A DNA stretch of 16,135 bases from Treponema sp. (GTDB lineage Bacteria > Spirochaetota > Spirochaetia > Treponematales > Breznakiellaceae): contig JAITQR010000011.1 in the NCBI GenBank assembly GCA_031288815.1, positions 1 through 16,135 on the forward strand, in the 5' to 3' direction. This document shows, in pieces, positions 1-7,958 of the stretch. Both the position numbers and the translations under genes were made by a program. The notes beneath the pieces are model-generated. The model was not told where the DNA came from. It searched no databases and was given only the letters and a program-made list of their open reading frames with translations. The stretch's first letter is position 1. Each line of letters opens with the position of its first letter.

Positions 1-939
1 ACCAGCGACTCCTATGAGGAACAGCAGATCCTGGGCGCTTTGCACGACACCCCCTCCCAACTGGCCGTCAAGGGCCTCCTGGTTCGGGCCCGCTCCCCCC
101 GGCTTGCCATCAGGATGGAGTCCCTGCGGGCCATGGAAACCCTGAAAGACCTGACCGAGGACGCGGAACGCGCGCTGATGGACGATCTGGTAAACAACCC
201 CTACACCACCGCCTATATTTCCGCCCGTATCCTGGGAACCCACGGGGCCTTCTCCGCCATCCCCCTGCTGAGGGAGCTGGCCGCCTCGGACGACTACATG
301 CTGGCCGGGGAGGCGATGATCGCCCTGGCCCGCCTGAAAGACGACGCTTTCCGGCCCCGAATCGAGGAAAAGATCCTGAAAACCCGGAACCCCCGGCTCA
401 AGATAATGGGGGTGGAGGCTTTCGGGATCTACGGCTCCCAAAACTCGCTTTCCGTGCTTCTGGACATCCTTAAAAGCTCCGATCCCCCGCCCTACCTGCG
501 GGACGAGGTGATCCTCGCCATGGCCTCGATTCTGGATACCCAAAACTACTTCTACCCGATTCTGGTGCGTTTCCTGGAAGATCAGAGCCTGGCCCCCGCC
601 CTGGCCATGGACGAGGCGGAATCGTCTTTTGAGTTCTACCGTTCCTGCCTGGGAAACCGCCGGCTTTACTTTAGGAAAAAGAACCTGGCCATGATCGCCA
701 GCCACGCGAAAACTATCCAGGCCGCGGTTTCCGCCTACATCCACGAAAAGAAGGGCGCGGCCCTCTCCCGCTGGATTCTGGAGCTGCCCGACGAACACTG
801 TTCCACCATGGTAAAAGTCGTACTCGCCGAGGCGGCGCTGGACGACGATCTGTGTTCCCTTACCCGCCTGCAACTGCTTATCATTCACTGGGCGGCCCAT
901 ATACTGCGCCAGTGGGTTCTCAAGTTAAAGCAGGGGTAG
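1..939 (+). CDS. HEAT-repeat protein, 3' part (start lies before the window)
   Basis: The frame is open from the first base, so the gene begins upstream; a TTG at 40 is not a convincing start. The visible 312 residues are almost wholly helical. They carry repeated pairs of amphipathic helices with the spacing of HEAT/armadillo-like repeats, for example around the stretches AIPLLRELAASDDYMLAGEA and LSVLLDILKSSDPP. Such repeats are protein-protein scaffolds. No catalytic motif is seen. The helical repeats could be the C-terminal part of a larger protein, possibly a membrane protein, but nothing in the window shows that. It ends with TAG, 4 nt before the lipoprotein gene, so the two are probably co-transcribed. 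The repeat assignment is fairly sure; the function is unknown. Confidence 0.7.
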   Translation, partial: TSDSYEEQQILGALHDTPSQLAVKGLLVRARSPRLAIRMESLRAMETLKDLTEDAERALMDDLVNNPYTTAYISARILGTHGAFSAIPLLRELAASDDYMLAGEAMIALARLKDDAFRPRIEEKILKTRNPRLKIMGVEAFGIYGSQNSLSVLLDILKSSDPPPYLRDEVILAMASILDTQNYFYPILVRFLEDQSLAPALAMDEAESSFEFYRSCLGNRRLYFRKKNLAMIASHAKTIQAAVSAYIHEKKGAALSRWILELPDEHCSTMVKVVLAEAALDDDLCSLTRLQLLIIHWAAHILRQWVLKLKQG

Positions 940-943
940 GTCT

Positions 944-2320
944 ATGGATTCGGGATATTCGATCCGCCGGATTACGGGCGGGAAAGGCCGGTATTTTTTC
1001 CGCTTGTTCCTCCTTGGTCTTTCGATTTTCCTCTCTTCCTGTTCCCGGGGAATCGGCTGGGGGGTGCTGCTCTGGTCGTCCCAGAACCCGCCGATTCCCT
1101 CCGGAACGGTGCTGCCCGTGTACCTCCGTTCGGACATCAGCCAGACCTGGGTGGTGGGCATCCCCGAGGCTTACCGGACGGCGGAGGACGGCATCGACAA
1201 ATTCGAAATACCCCTGACCCACTTTGAATTCCTGGGCAGCCGGAGGAAGGCGGAGCAGCGGGTCAGAAACTTCGCCCCCTACACCCTTACCTACGCCGAA
1301 AATCTCCAGGACGGCCTGCCAATCAGGGACGCCGCCGACAACAACGCCCGCCGGGTCTACCGGCTAAAGACGGGGGAAATAATAAAGATCCTTTCCCAGG
1401 TGGAAGGGAACCCGGCGGTAGGCGCCAGCGGAGACCCCCTGCCCGGCGAATGGTACCGGGTTATGACCGAGGACGGCAGCACGGGCTACTGTTTTTCCTA
1501 CCGGCTCAAATTTTTTGAGCATACCGGGGGCGTCCTGGCGGTGGAACAGGATGCCGAAAAGGAAGAGGAAGACCCGGAACTGGATTGGGTTCTGGCCCGG
1601 ACCTGGTCCCCGGAAGCTTACGGGATCATGCTGGACAGCGGGCACATCAACCTGGAGGAGCTTTCCCGGCACTGGAGTTTTTCCCCCGGCCAGGACACGG
1701 GAATCGCCCATATCTTCACTTCCGGCCTGGAACAGAGTTTTCCCTACACAAAGATCCGTCAGAACGGAACCCGATCCTGGCGTTTTGAGGGAACCAGCCT
1801 CCAGATGAGCCTCCGTTCCGCCAGTACCCTGGCGGTTCAGTACACCGAAGCCGGAGGGATGCTGCGCTCCCTTTTGTTTGTGACCCTTCCCGCCGAGCTT
1901 GACGACATTATCGAACAGGAGATTACCCGGCGCGGGCATCTCTTCGCCGCCGTTTACCAAGAGGGGCCGGTTTTTACCAGCACCTACTACGGAACCCTTT
2001 TATTTACCCAGGAGGGAAATTTTACCTGGACCGGCAAGGACCGGCTTGTCCCCCAGCCGATCCCCTCCTACGCGGCGAATTTCGGTTCCATCGACATGAA
2101 CCTGTACCTCAGCCCGGATCTGCGGGAACGTTACGACGGGGCTTTTACCCTGCGCTTCGCCTCCGAAACGAGGGGGGAGATTCCGCTCCGCTTTATGTAC
2201 ACCCTGGACGGCCAGGGCCTCCGCGTAGAGTACGCCCCGGATACCAGTATGGACGGCATCGTGGTCACCCGGCGTTCCTCCTCCCCCATGATCCTCTACT
2301 TCTTCAAACCCCGGATCTGA
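944..2320 (+). CDS. Lipoprotein with SH3-like domain
   Basis: A 458-residue protein. It starts with basic residues, then a hydrophobic stretch (about residues 17-31) that ends in LSSC, so Cys33 is the likely lipidation site; it should be exported and anchored to a membrane. Residues about 137-193 (RVYRLKTGEI to the YCFSYRLKFF region) resemble a bacterial SH3-type domain, which often binds peptidoglycan or peptides. The C-terminal half is beta-rich and not recognised. The ATG at 944 lies 4 nt after the HEAT gene stop, with a GGGGTAGGT stretch as a possible ribosome site. The ABC-F gene follows after 1 nt. It looks like a conserved spirochaetal envelope protein of unknown role. The lipoprotein call is well supported and the SH3 call moderately. 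Confidence 0.72.
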   Translation: MDSGYSIRRITGGKGRYFFRLFLLGLSIFLSSCSRGIGWGVLLWSSQNPPIPSGTVLPVYLRSDISQTWVVGIPEAYRTAEDGIDKFEIPLTHFEFLGSRRKAEQRVRNFAPYTLTYAENLQDGLPIRDAADNNARRVYRLKTGEIIKILSQVEGNPAVGASGDPLPGEWYRVMTEDGSTGYCFSYRLKFFEHTGGVLAVEQDAEKEEEDPELDWVLARTWSPEAYGIMLDSGHINLEELSRHWSFSPGQDTGIAHIFTSGLEQSFPYTKIRQNGTRSWRFEGTSLQMSLRSASTLAVQYTEAGGMLRSLLFVTLPAELDDIIEQEITRRGHLFAAVYQEGPVFTSTYYGTLLFTQEGNFTWTGKDRLVPQPIPSYAANFGSIDMNLYLSPDLRERYDGAFTLRFASETRGEIPLRFMYTLDGQGLRVEYAPDTSMDGIVVTRRSSSPMILYFFKPRI

Positions 2321-2321
2321 T

Positions 2322-4361
2322 ATGGCCTTCGCGCAATTCTCCCAGGTTTCCCTTGCCTTCGGGGATCGGGACATTCTGAAAAACGTCAGCCTCCGCCTGG
2401 CCGCGGGTTCCCGGGCGGGGCTTGCCGGGGCGAACGGATCGGGGAAATCCACCCTGATGAAGATCATGGCCGGCCTTATCCCCGCGGACTCGGGGGACCG
2501 GGCCATCCAGCGGGGAAGCCGCGTATCCTACCTCCCCCAGTCGGGAATCGTACACCAGGGGAAAAAACTGCGGGAGGAGGCGGAAACCGCCTTCGAGCCG
2601 GTCCGGGCCATGCTCCTGCGGGCGGAGGGAATAGGCGGGGAGCTTGAAAAGGCGAAAAGCGACGACGGCAAAACCGCGCTGCTCCTTGATGAGTACCACC
2701 GGCTCCAGGAAGCGGTGGAAACTTCCGGCTACTACCAGCGGGAGGCGGCGGTCTCCTCGGTTCTTACGGGGCTGGGTTTCTCCGAAAAGGATCTGGGCCG
2801 GGATACCGAGGAATTCTCGGGAGGCTGGCAGATGCGGATCGCCCTGGCGAAGACGCTGCTGGAGCGGCCGGACATCCTCCTCCTGGACGAGCCGACCAAC
2901 TACCTGGACATTGAGGCCCGCTCCTGGCTGGAAGACTGGCTGGGTAAATTCGCCGGGGGCTATCTCCTGGTTTCCCACGACCGTTACTTTCTGGACGTAA
3001 CGGTGAACGAGGTCTACGAGATCTTCCAGGGGAACCTGAAACGCTACGCGGGCAACTACTCGGCCTACGAGAAGACCCGGCGGCAGGAGCTGGAAAGCCT
3101 CCTCAAGCGCCACGAGGCCCAGCGGGAGGAGATCGCCAAAACCGAGGCCCTGATCCGCCGGTTCCGCTACAAGGCCAGCAAGGCGGCCTTCGCCCAGGAG
3201 CTCGTCAGGCGGCTGGAAAAAATGGATCGTATCGAGATCCCCGAGTCCCTCAAGAAAATCAGCATCGCCTTTCCTCCCCCGCCCCACTCGGGGCGCAAGG
3301 TTCTTACCCTTGAGGGGCTGGGAAAGAGTTACGGCCGGCGGCGGATCTTCTCCGGCCTGGATCTCCTTGTGGAAAAGGGGGAACGGCTCCTGGTGGTGGG
3401 CCGGAACGGGGCGGGAAAGAGTACCCTGCTCCGCATCCTTGCCGGGGCGGACCCCGGCTTTGAGGGGAGCTACCGGTACGGGTCGGGCGTAATTCCCGGT
3501 TACTTCTCCCAGGACGACACAACGCTGCCGGATGAGCGTCCGGGAACGCCCGGCGGCGCCCGGGCGGAAGGGGCCGGGCCGGCCGCCGCCCCGGGGGTGC
3601 TGGAATTCCTGGAAGCCGAAGCCCCCACGGCCCTTCTTCCCCGGTTAAGGGATATGCTGGGGGCCTTCCTCTTCCGGGGCGACGACGTGTATAAGCCCCT
3701 TTCGGTACTCTCCGGCGGGGAAAGGAGCCGTCTCGCCCTGCTCAGGCTGCTCCTTAAACCCATGAACCTGCTCATCCTCGACGAACCCACCAACCACCTG
3801 GATCTGCAATCCAAAGAAACCCTGCTGGATACCCTCCGGGCCTTCGACGGAACCATCGTCTTCGTGTCCCATGACCGGGGTTTTATGGAGGCCCTGTCCA
3901 CCAAGACCCTGGAACTGGCCCCTCCCGGGCCCGGCAGGGGGGACGCGGAGAGCGGCGCGGGGGAGCCTCAGAGCCGGGCCCGGCTCTTTTACGGAAACTA
4001 CGCTTACTACCTGGAGCGGGTCAGGGAGGAAAGCCTCCCGGAGGCGGCTTCCAGGCCCCCGGTCCCCCTCAAGGCGGCGGATCGGAGGGACGCGGCAAAA
4101 CAGCGGCAGACCCTGATCCGCCGGCTGGAGCGGCGGGAGGCGGAGATCCTCAAGGCCCTGGAGGAACTGGAGGCCCTAAAGGCCGGGCTGGAAGCGCAGC
4201 TCGGCCGCCCGGAAGTCTACTCCAGCGGGGAAAAGGCCAGGGCGGTCCAGGAAAAGCTTAAGGCCCTTGGCCGGGCGATAGAGGAAAAAACCGCCGCCTG
4301 GGAAGGGCTGGCGGAAGAACTGGAGGAGGCCCGGGCCGGGGAGTCTTCCCCGGCACCGTAG
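2322..4361 (+). CDS. ABC-F family ATPase (two ABC domains, no membrane part)
   Basis: A 679-residue soluble protein with two ATP-binding cassettes. Domain 1 has Walker A GANGSGKST at residues 36-44, signature SGGWQ at 166-170 and Walker B/DEPTN with Asp189-Glu190. Domain 2 has Walker A GRNGAGKST at 360-368, LSGGE at 463-467 and Asp487-Glu488. The linker between them is charged and helical, as in the ABC-F ribosome-associated family (Uup, EttA, YdiF types). The C-terminus (about residues 590-670) is a Lys/Glu-rich coiled coil like that of Uup/YdiF. Domain 2 carries an unusual Gly/Ala/Pro-rich insertion at about residues 405-425. No membrane segment is present, so it is not a transporter. The subfamily cannot be fixed by eye, and resistance, translation-factor or DNA-related roles are all possible. 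It starts 1 nt after the lipoprotein stop without a clear ribosome site, suggesting coupling. Confidence 0.93.
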   Translation: MAFAQFSQVSLAFGDRDILKNVSLRLAAGSRAGLAGANGSGKSTLMKIMAGLIPADSGDRAIQRGSRVSYLPQSGIVHQGKKLREEAETAFEPVRAMLLRAEGIGGELEKAKSDDGKTALLLDEYHRLQEAVETSGYYQREAAVSSVLTGLGFSEKDLGRDTEEFSGGWQMRIALAKTLLERPDILLLDEPTNYLDIEARSWLEDWLGKFAGGYLLVSHDRYFLDVTVNEVYEIFQGNLKRYAGNYSAYEKTRRQELESLLKRHEAQREEIAKTEALIRRFRYKASKAAFAQELVRRLEKMDRIEIPESLKKISIAFPPPPHSGRKVLTLEGLGKSYGRRRIFSGLDLLVEKGERLLVVGRNGAGKSTLLRILAGADPGFEGSYRYGSGVIPGYFSQDDTTLPDERPGTPGGARAEGAGPAAAPGVLEFLEAEAPTALLPRLRDMLGAFLFRGDDVYKPLSVLSGGERSRLALLRLLLKPMNLLILDEPTNHLDLQSKETLLDTLRAFDGTIVFVSHDRGFMEALSTKTLELAPPGPGRGDAESGAGEPQSRARLFYGNYAYYLERVREESLPEAASRPPVPLKAADRRDAAKQRQTLIRRLERREAEILKALEELEALKAGLEAQLGRPEVYSSGEKARAVQEKLKALGRAIEEKTAAWEGLAEELEEARAGESSPAP

Positions 4362-4448
4362 GGGGGCTAGGCGATATGTTCTCCTATGGGGTTTCATGCG
4401 CGAAACGCGGCAAACTCATGGAACCGTCGTCTCAAAAGGCCGGCGCCC

Positions 4449-5390
4449 TCAGGATTCCGCGGAGGCCAGTTCGCCCAGGGGGGCAATCGGGGGGCCGGGG
4501 ATTTCTATATTGAGCCGGTCGATTTCGGCCTCAAAGAAGCCGTCGATTTTCCGGCAGGAATTCAGCACCCTCCCCGCGTACTCCAGGGTCGCCCTGGGCG
4601 TCCCGTTGGCGTTGACCCGGACCGTCCCGGCGTTGTACATGGCCAGGGCGACGACTTCCGATCCGCCGGTATCCAGGCACCAGCGGAGATGGGCGAGTCC
4701 GTACCAGGTGTTTATCCGGGGATCGAAAAAATCCGTCTCGCTGAGTTTGGGAAAGGATCGGCTGTTAAGCTGAAAAAGCCCCCGGTCTACGCTGCCGTTC
4801 CGGTTATTGGCGTTGACCGCCCGAGGCCGGTAGCGGCTTTCTTCCCAGGCCACGGCGAAAGCCAAACTGGGAGGAACCTTATGGGCTTCCGCGGCGTCGA
4901 GGATCATCTCGGCTATCTCCCGGGAACCGGTAATACGGGAAAAAAAGTCGATCACCAGATCCCGGGAAAGGAGGTCCCGGTAATACTGGGATATCAAATT
5001 CTGGGCCGGCTTCGGTTCCTTGAGAAAGGCGGGGGAAAGCCCGTCGAAAAGTTCCGGAAGGGGGTCTTCCGGCTCCTGGATAAGCGGCGGCGCCGGGGGA
5101 GGCTCCTGGAAGGGGGGGGATCTCAGCAGGGAGATAAAGGCGCAGATGTTAAGGGCCGCCAGGGCCGCGAAGAAAAAGGGCAGGGTGTACTCGAACCGCA
5201 GCCAGAGAAACCGCTCCGGTTTTTTCCGGCCCCAATCCGGCGGCCTTTTGGCGCTCAAATTCGGTTTACCCGAAACCAGGACGACCTCAAACCGCTTTGC
5301 CGGTTCCGCCGCCGGCTTGGAAACAAAAACACCGTTTTTTAACTGATTTACCAAACTGTTCTTTCGCACGATCATTCTTAAATTTTTCAT
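4449..5390 (-). CDS. Membrane-anchored lytic transglycosylase (SLT domain)
   Basis: A 313-residue protein. The first ~65 residues are basic and probably cytoplasmic. One membrane segment follows at about 69-89, then a Pro-rich linker (about 91-115) and a C-terminal SLT/lysozyme-like domain. The catalytic Glu is Glu184 in WEESRYRPRAVN. Other family motifs follow: GLFQLN and later AMYNAGTVRVN. The family cuts peptidoglycan between MurNAc and GlcNAc; here the enzyme would face the periplasm. The start ATG overlaps the serA stop (ATGA, 4 nt), with AGGAAGG directly before it, so translation is likely coupled to serA. Met6 is another possible start with better ribosome-site spacing. Pairing a wall enzyme with serine synthesis is unusual; simple co-transcription is the safe reading. 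Confidence 0.9.
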   Translation of the reverse strand: MKNLRMIVRKNSLVNQLKNGVFVSKPAAEPAKRFEVVLVSGKPNLSAKRPPDWGRKKPERFLWLRFEYTLPFFFAALAALNICAFISLLRSPPFQEPPPAPPLIQEPEDPLPELFDGLSPAFLKEPKPAQNLISQYYRDLLSRDLVIDFFSRITGSREIAEMILDAAEAHKVPPSLAFAVAWEESRYRPRAVNANNRNGSVDRGLFQLNSRSFPKLSETDFFDPRINTWYGLAHLRWCLDTGGSEVVALAMYNAGTVRVNANGTPRATLEYAGRVLNSCRKIDGFFEAEIDRLNIEIPGPPIAPLGELASAES

Positions 5391-6562
5391 CCTTCCTGTT
5401 CTATGGTTCTGACACGGATTATCCCCTCCACCTGTTTCAGGCGTTCCAGCACCGTTTCGGGGATCCGCTGTTCCGTGTCGATTATGTTATAAGCGTAGTC
5501 GTCCCGGTGGTGGTTGATCAAATCGGTTATGTTGATATTCAACTCCGCCAGGATGGTGGTGATCTGTCCCACCATGTTGGGGATGTTCCGGTTGGCCACC
5601 AGGAGCCGGAACGGGGCGCGCTGATCCAGACGGCAGCGGGGAAAATTCACCGAATTCCGGATGGTCCCGGCCTCAAGGTAATCCATAAGCTGCCGCACCG
5701 CCATAACGGCGCAGTTGTCCTCCGCCTCCGGGGTGGAAGCCCCCAGGTGGGGAACGCAGATCGCCCGGGGGCAGGCCAGGAGTTCCGCCGAGGGAAAATC
5801 GGTAACATAGGCGGCGATCCGGTCCGTCCCCAGGGCGGCGACAATGTCCGCCTCGTTCACCAGCCCGCCCCGGGCCAGGTTGATGATCCGGACATCCTTC
5901 CTCATAAAGCGGAATTTTTCCCCGTTAAGGAGCCCCTTGGTGGCGTCCGTCAGGGGGATGTGGAGGGTCACGTAGTCGGACTTGGCCAGAAGTCCCTCCA
6001 GGGTGTCGGCGCGGATAACCCGGCTGGAAAGGCCCCAGGCGGCGTCCACGGAAATGTAGGGATCGTAGCCTATAACCTCCATACCCAGGGCAACGGCGTC
6101 GTTGGCCACCGCGGCCCCGATAGCCCCCAGCCCCACTACCCCCAGGGTCTTGCCCCGGATTTCCGGCCCCCCGAACCGGGACTTTTCCTTTTCCACCAGA
6201 TCCGGCACCTGATCCGCCCGATCCGCGATGGTATGCCCCCAGTTGACGCCTCCCACGATATCCCGGGAGGAGAGGAACAGGGCGGCCAGGACCAGTTCCT
6301 TCACCGCGTTGGCGTTGGCGCCGGGGGTGTTGAAGACCACGACGCCCCTGTCGCTGCAGGCGTTTACCGGGATGTTGTTGTAGCCCGCCCCGGCCCGGGC
6401 GATGGCCTTAACCGATTCGGGGATGGCAAAGCTGTGCAGATCCGCGCTCCGAACCAGAATCGCGTCGGGGTGGGGGATCTCGCTGGCCACCTCGTACCGG
6501 TCCCGGGGAAAAAGTTCCAGCCCCGGGGGGCTTATCTTGTTCAATGTCTGTATCCGAAACAT
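5387..6562 (-). CDS. serA: D-3-phosphoglycerate dehydrogenase with ACT domain
   Basis: A 391-residue enzyme that oxidises 3-phosphoglycerate to 3-phosphohydroxypyruvate with NAD+, the first step of serine synthesis. Its NAD-binding motif GLGAIG is at residues 144-149. The catalytic Arg is Arg231 (NLARGG) and the catalytic His is His272 in PHLGASTPEAE. Residues about 318-391 form an ACT domain, which normally binds serine for feedback inhibition. The length fits the short, ACT-containing class. The ATG at 6562 is preceded by GGGAG at good spacing. It lies 195 nt after serC on the same strand, with a MITE-like element between them, and overlaps the transglycosylase gene by 4 nt. The upstream serC carries an amber codon, so serine synthesis may be broken or served by another aminotransferase. 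Confidence 0.95.
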   Translation of the reverse strand: MFRIQTLNKISPPGLELFPRDRYEVASEIPHPDAILVRSADLHSFAIPESVKAIARAGAGYNNIPVNACSDRGVVVFNTPGANANAVKELVLAALFLSSRDIVGGVNWGHTIADRADQVPDLVEKEKSRFGGPEIRGKTLGVVGLGAIGAAVANDAVALGMEVIGYDPYISVDAAWGLSSRVIRADTLEGLLAKSDYVTLHIPLTDATKGLLNGEKFRFMRKDVRIINLARGGLVNEADIVAALGTDRIAAYVTDFPSAELLACPRAICVPHLGASTPEAEDNCAVMAVRQLMDYLEAGTIRNSVNFPRCRLDQRAPFRLLVANRNIPNMVGQITTILAELNINITDLINHHRDDYAYNIIDTEQRIPETVLERLKQVEGIIRVRTIEQEG

Positions 6563-6583
6563 ACTGGTATCTCCCTGTTAATA

Positions 6584-6619
6584 GAGCCCTTCCCAAAAAC
6601 CGAAGCCCCGGGAAAGCCC
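6584..6619. repeat. Degenerate hairpin repeat, copy 1
   Basis: This stretch shares the core CCAAAAACCGAAG and a following GGGAAAGCC with a much better hairpin at 10011-10045. The stem here is reduced to about TTCCC/GGGAA. It lies 22 nt upstream of the serA start, inside the serA leader. It is probably a dispersed palindromic repeat that has decayed, rather than a working terminator. Confidence 0.5.
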
Positions 6620-6628
6620 CATCGCGTT

Positions 6629-6763
6629 AATTAGTGTCTGCCCATAAAGTCGGTTACTTTACGGACAGACCTTGCATTTGCATAGGCAAACGCGGTTTTT
6701 AAGGAAGTCGCGGACCTACGGTCCAAGTCAATAATGTGTCCACATTATTGACAGACTCTAATT
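6629..6763. mobile_element. MITE-like element of 135 bp with terminal inverted repeats
   Basis: The ends read AATTAGTGTCTGCC inward from the left and AATTAGAGTCTGTC inward from the right (opposite strand); 18 of the first 23 bases agree. A GTT triplet flanks each side (6626-6628 and 6764-6766), a possible 3-bp target duplication. Each end begins a hairpin. On the left, 6636-6650 pairs with 6656-6670 (two wobble positions). On the right, GTCAATAATGTG at 6727-6738 is a perfect inverted match to 6741-6752. A third small palindrome, GGACC/GGTCC, lies at 6712-6724. There is no coding capacity. The right end gives serC its last Asn codon and its TAG stop. The form is that of a non-autonomous transposable element; the parent transposase is not in the window. 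Confidence 0.6.
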
Positions 6764-7867
6764 GTTCGAGGCGGTTTCAAATTTTTCCATGAACCGGATA
6801 AGAGCCCTGACGCCCTCGATGGGCATGGCGTTGTAGATACTGGCCCTCATGCCCCCCACCAGCCGGTGCCCCGCCAGATTCAACAGGCCGGCGGCGGCGG
6901 CTTCTTTCACAAAACGGGTCTCCATGTCTTTCCGTTTCTCCGGGTCGGCCTCCCGGGGGACAAAGGGGATATTCATAAGGCTGCGGAATTCCCTCTCCAC
7001 CGGGGACTTGAAATATGCGGAATTTTCCAGATAACCGTAGAAAAGCTCCGCCTTTTCCCGGTTTAGCCGGGCAATGGCGGGAACGCCGCCCAGGTCTTTG
7101 AGCCACTCCAGCACCAGGCCGATGACGTAGATCCCGTAGCAGGGCGGGGTATTGTACAGGGAGCCTTCGGCGGCGTGGATGTCGTAGCGGAGCAGGACGG
7201 GAACCCAGGAGGGGGCATGGCCGATCAGATCCTCCCGGATAACGACCACCGTGGTTCCCGCGGGGCCCAGGTTCTTCTGCGCCCCGGCGTAGAGGACGCC
7301 GAATTTGGACACGTCCAGGGGCTCGGAAAGGACGCAGCTGGAAATATCCGCCGCCAGGGGGACTGTTCCGGTATCGGGAAGGGCCGTCCACCTGGTACCC
7401 ACGATGGTGTTGTTCAGGGTGATGTGGTAGTAGGCGGCTCCCGGTTCCGGCGGGGGGGCCGGGGGAATGTAGGCGTAACTCCTGTCCTTGGAGCTTGCCG
7501 GGATAAGGGGTTCCACATATTTGGCCGCCTCGTCGGCGGCTTTCTTTGCCCAGACGCCGGTGTCGATGTAGACGGCCCGTTTTTTGGGCGCCTCCCGCTC
7601 CCCGGCGGCAAGGTTAAGGGGGATCATGGAGAACTGGAGTGAAGCGCCCCCCTGGAGGAAAAGAACCTTGTAGTTGGCGGGGATCCCCATAAGCTCCCGG
7701 AGCAGGGCCTAGGTCTTTTCGATGATACATTTGAAGTCTTTGGAACGGTGGCTCATCTCCATCACCGACTGTCCGGAACCGTTGGCGTCGATCATTTCTC
7801 CGGCGGCCCGCTCCAAAACCGGCAGGGGCAGCGCCGAAGGTCCGGGGGAAAAATTGTACACGCGCAT
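6758..7867 (-). pseudogene. serC: Phosphoserine aminotransferase with in-frame amber codon
   Basis: The full frame starts at ATG 7867 after a textbook AAGGAGTGACTTT leader and would encode 369 residues, beginning [20 protein letters not shown]. Codon 53 (7709-7711) is TAG, in the segment [28 protein letters not shown]. Everything else matches the family: FLQGGAS, the PLP lysine Lys198 in YAGAQKNLGPAG (same number as in E. coli SerC) and GGMRASIYNAMP near the end. SerC converts phosphohydroxypyruvate plus glutamate to phosphoserine. Downstream Met60 could allow re-initiation, but the product would lack the N-terminal SFSPGP-type region. TAG from GAG or CAG is a single change. Options are a recent nonsense mutation, a sequencing or assembly error, or suppression. 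TAG also ends serC itself and several neighbours, so general TAG recoding is unlikely. The gene tail was replaced by the MITE-like element. Confidence 0.88.
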
Positions 7868-7885
7868 AAAGTCACTCCTTCCACA

Positions 7886-7904
7886 AAACGGCGGAACGCC
7901 GCTT
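7886..7904 (-). terminator. Small GC-rich hairpin between rex and serC (weak terminator or leader hairpin)
   Basis: On the minus strand CGGCG-TTC-CGCCG forms a 5-bp GC stem. It can be extended by AAG/TTT to about 8 pairs and is followed by TTTTG. It sits just upstream of the serC ribosome site (AAGGAG). It could slow or partly end transcription coming from rex, or simply be chance. The U-run is short, so confidence is low. Confidence 0.3.
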
Positions 7905-7958
7905 ATGTACTAAATCAAGGGCCGCCCTTTCAAGACCGAAGTGTTGAAACAGCCCCGC

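Noticed and set aside
4386..6634. Long plus-strand open frames opposite the transglycosylase and serA genes
   Set aside because: They are antisense shadows of GC-rich genes; the translations are Gly/Pro/Arg-rich with no recognisable family, while the minus-strand frames have clear motifs.
6758..7690. serC beginning at the internal ATG 7690 as a normal short gene
   Set aside because: The upstream 59 codons carry the conserved SerC N-terminus in the same frame with a perfect ribosome site at 7867, broken only by one TAG. The ATG at 7690 has poor ribosome-site spacing.
7709..7711. Pyrrolysine insertion at the serC amber codon
   Set aside because: SerC has no known need for pyrrolysine here, and TAG is a normal stop for serC and at least three neighbouring genes. 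No pyl gene is visible. Kept only as something to check.
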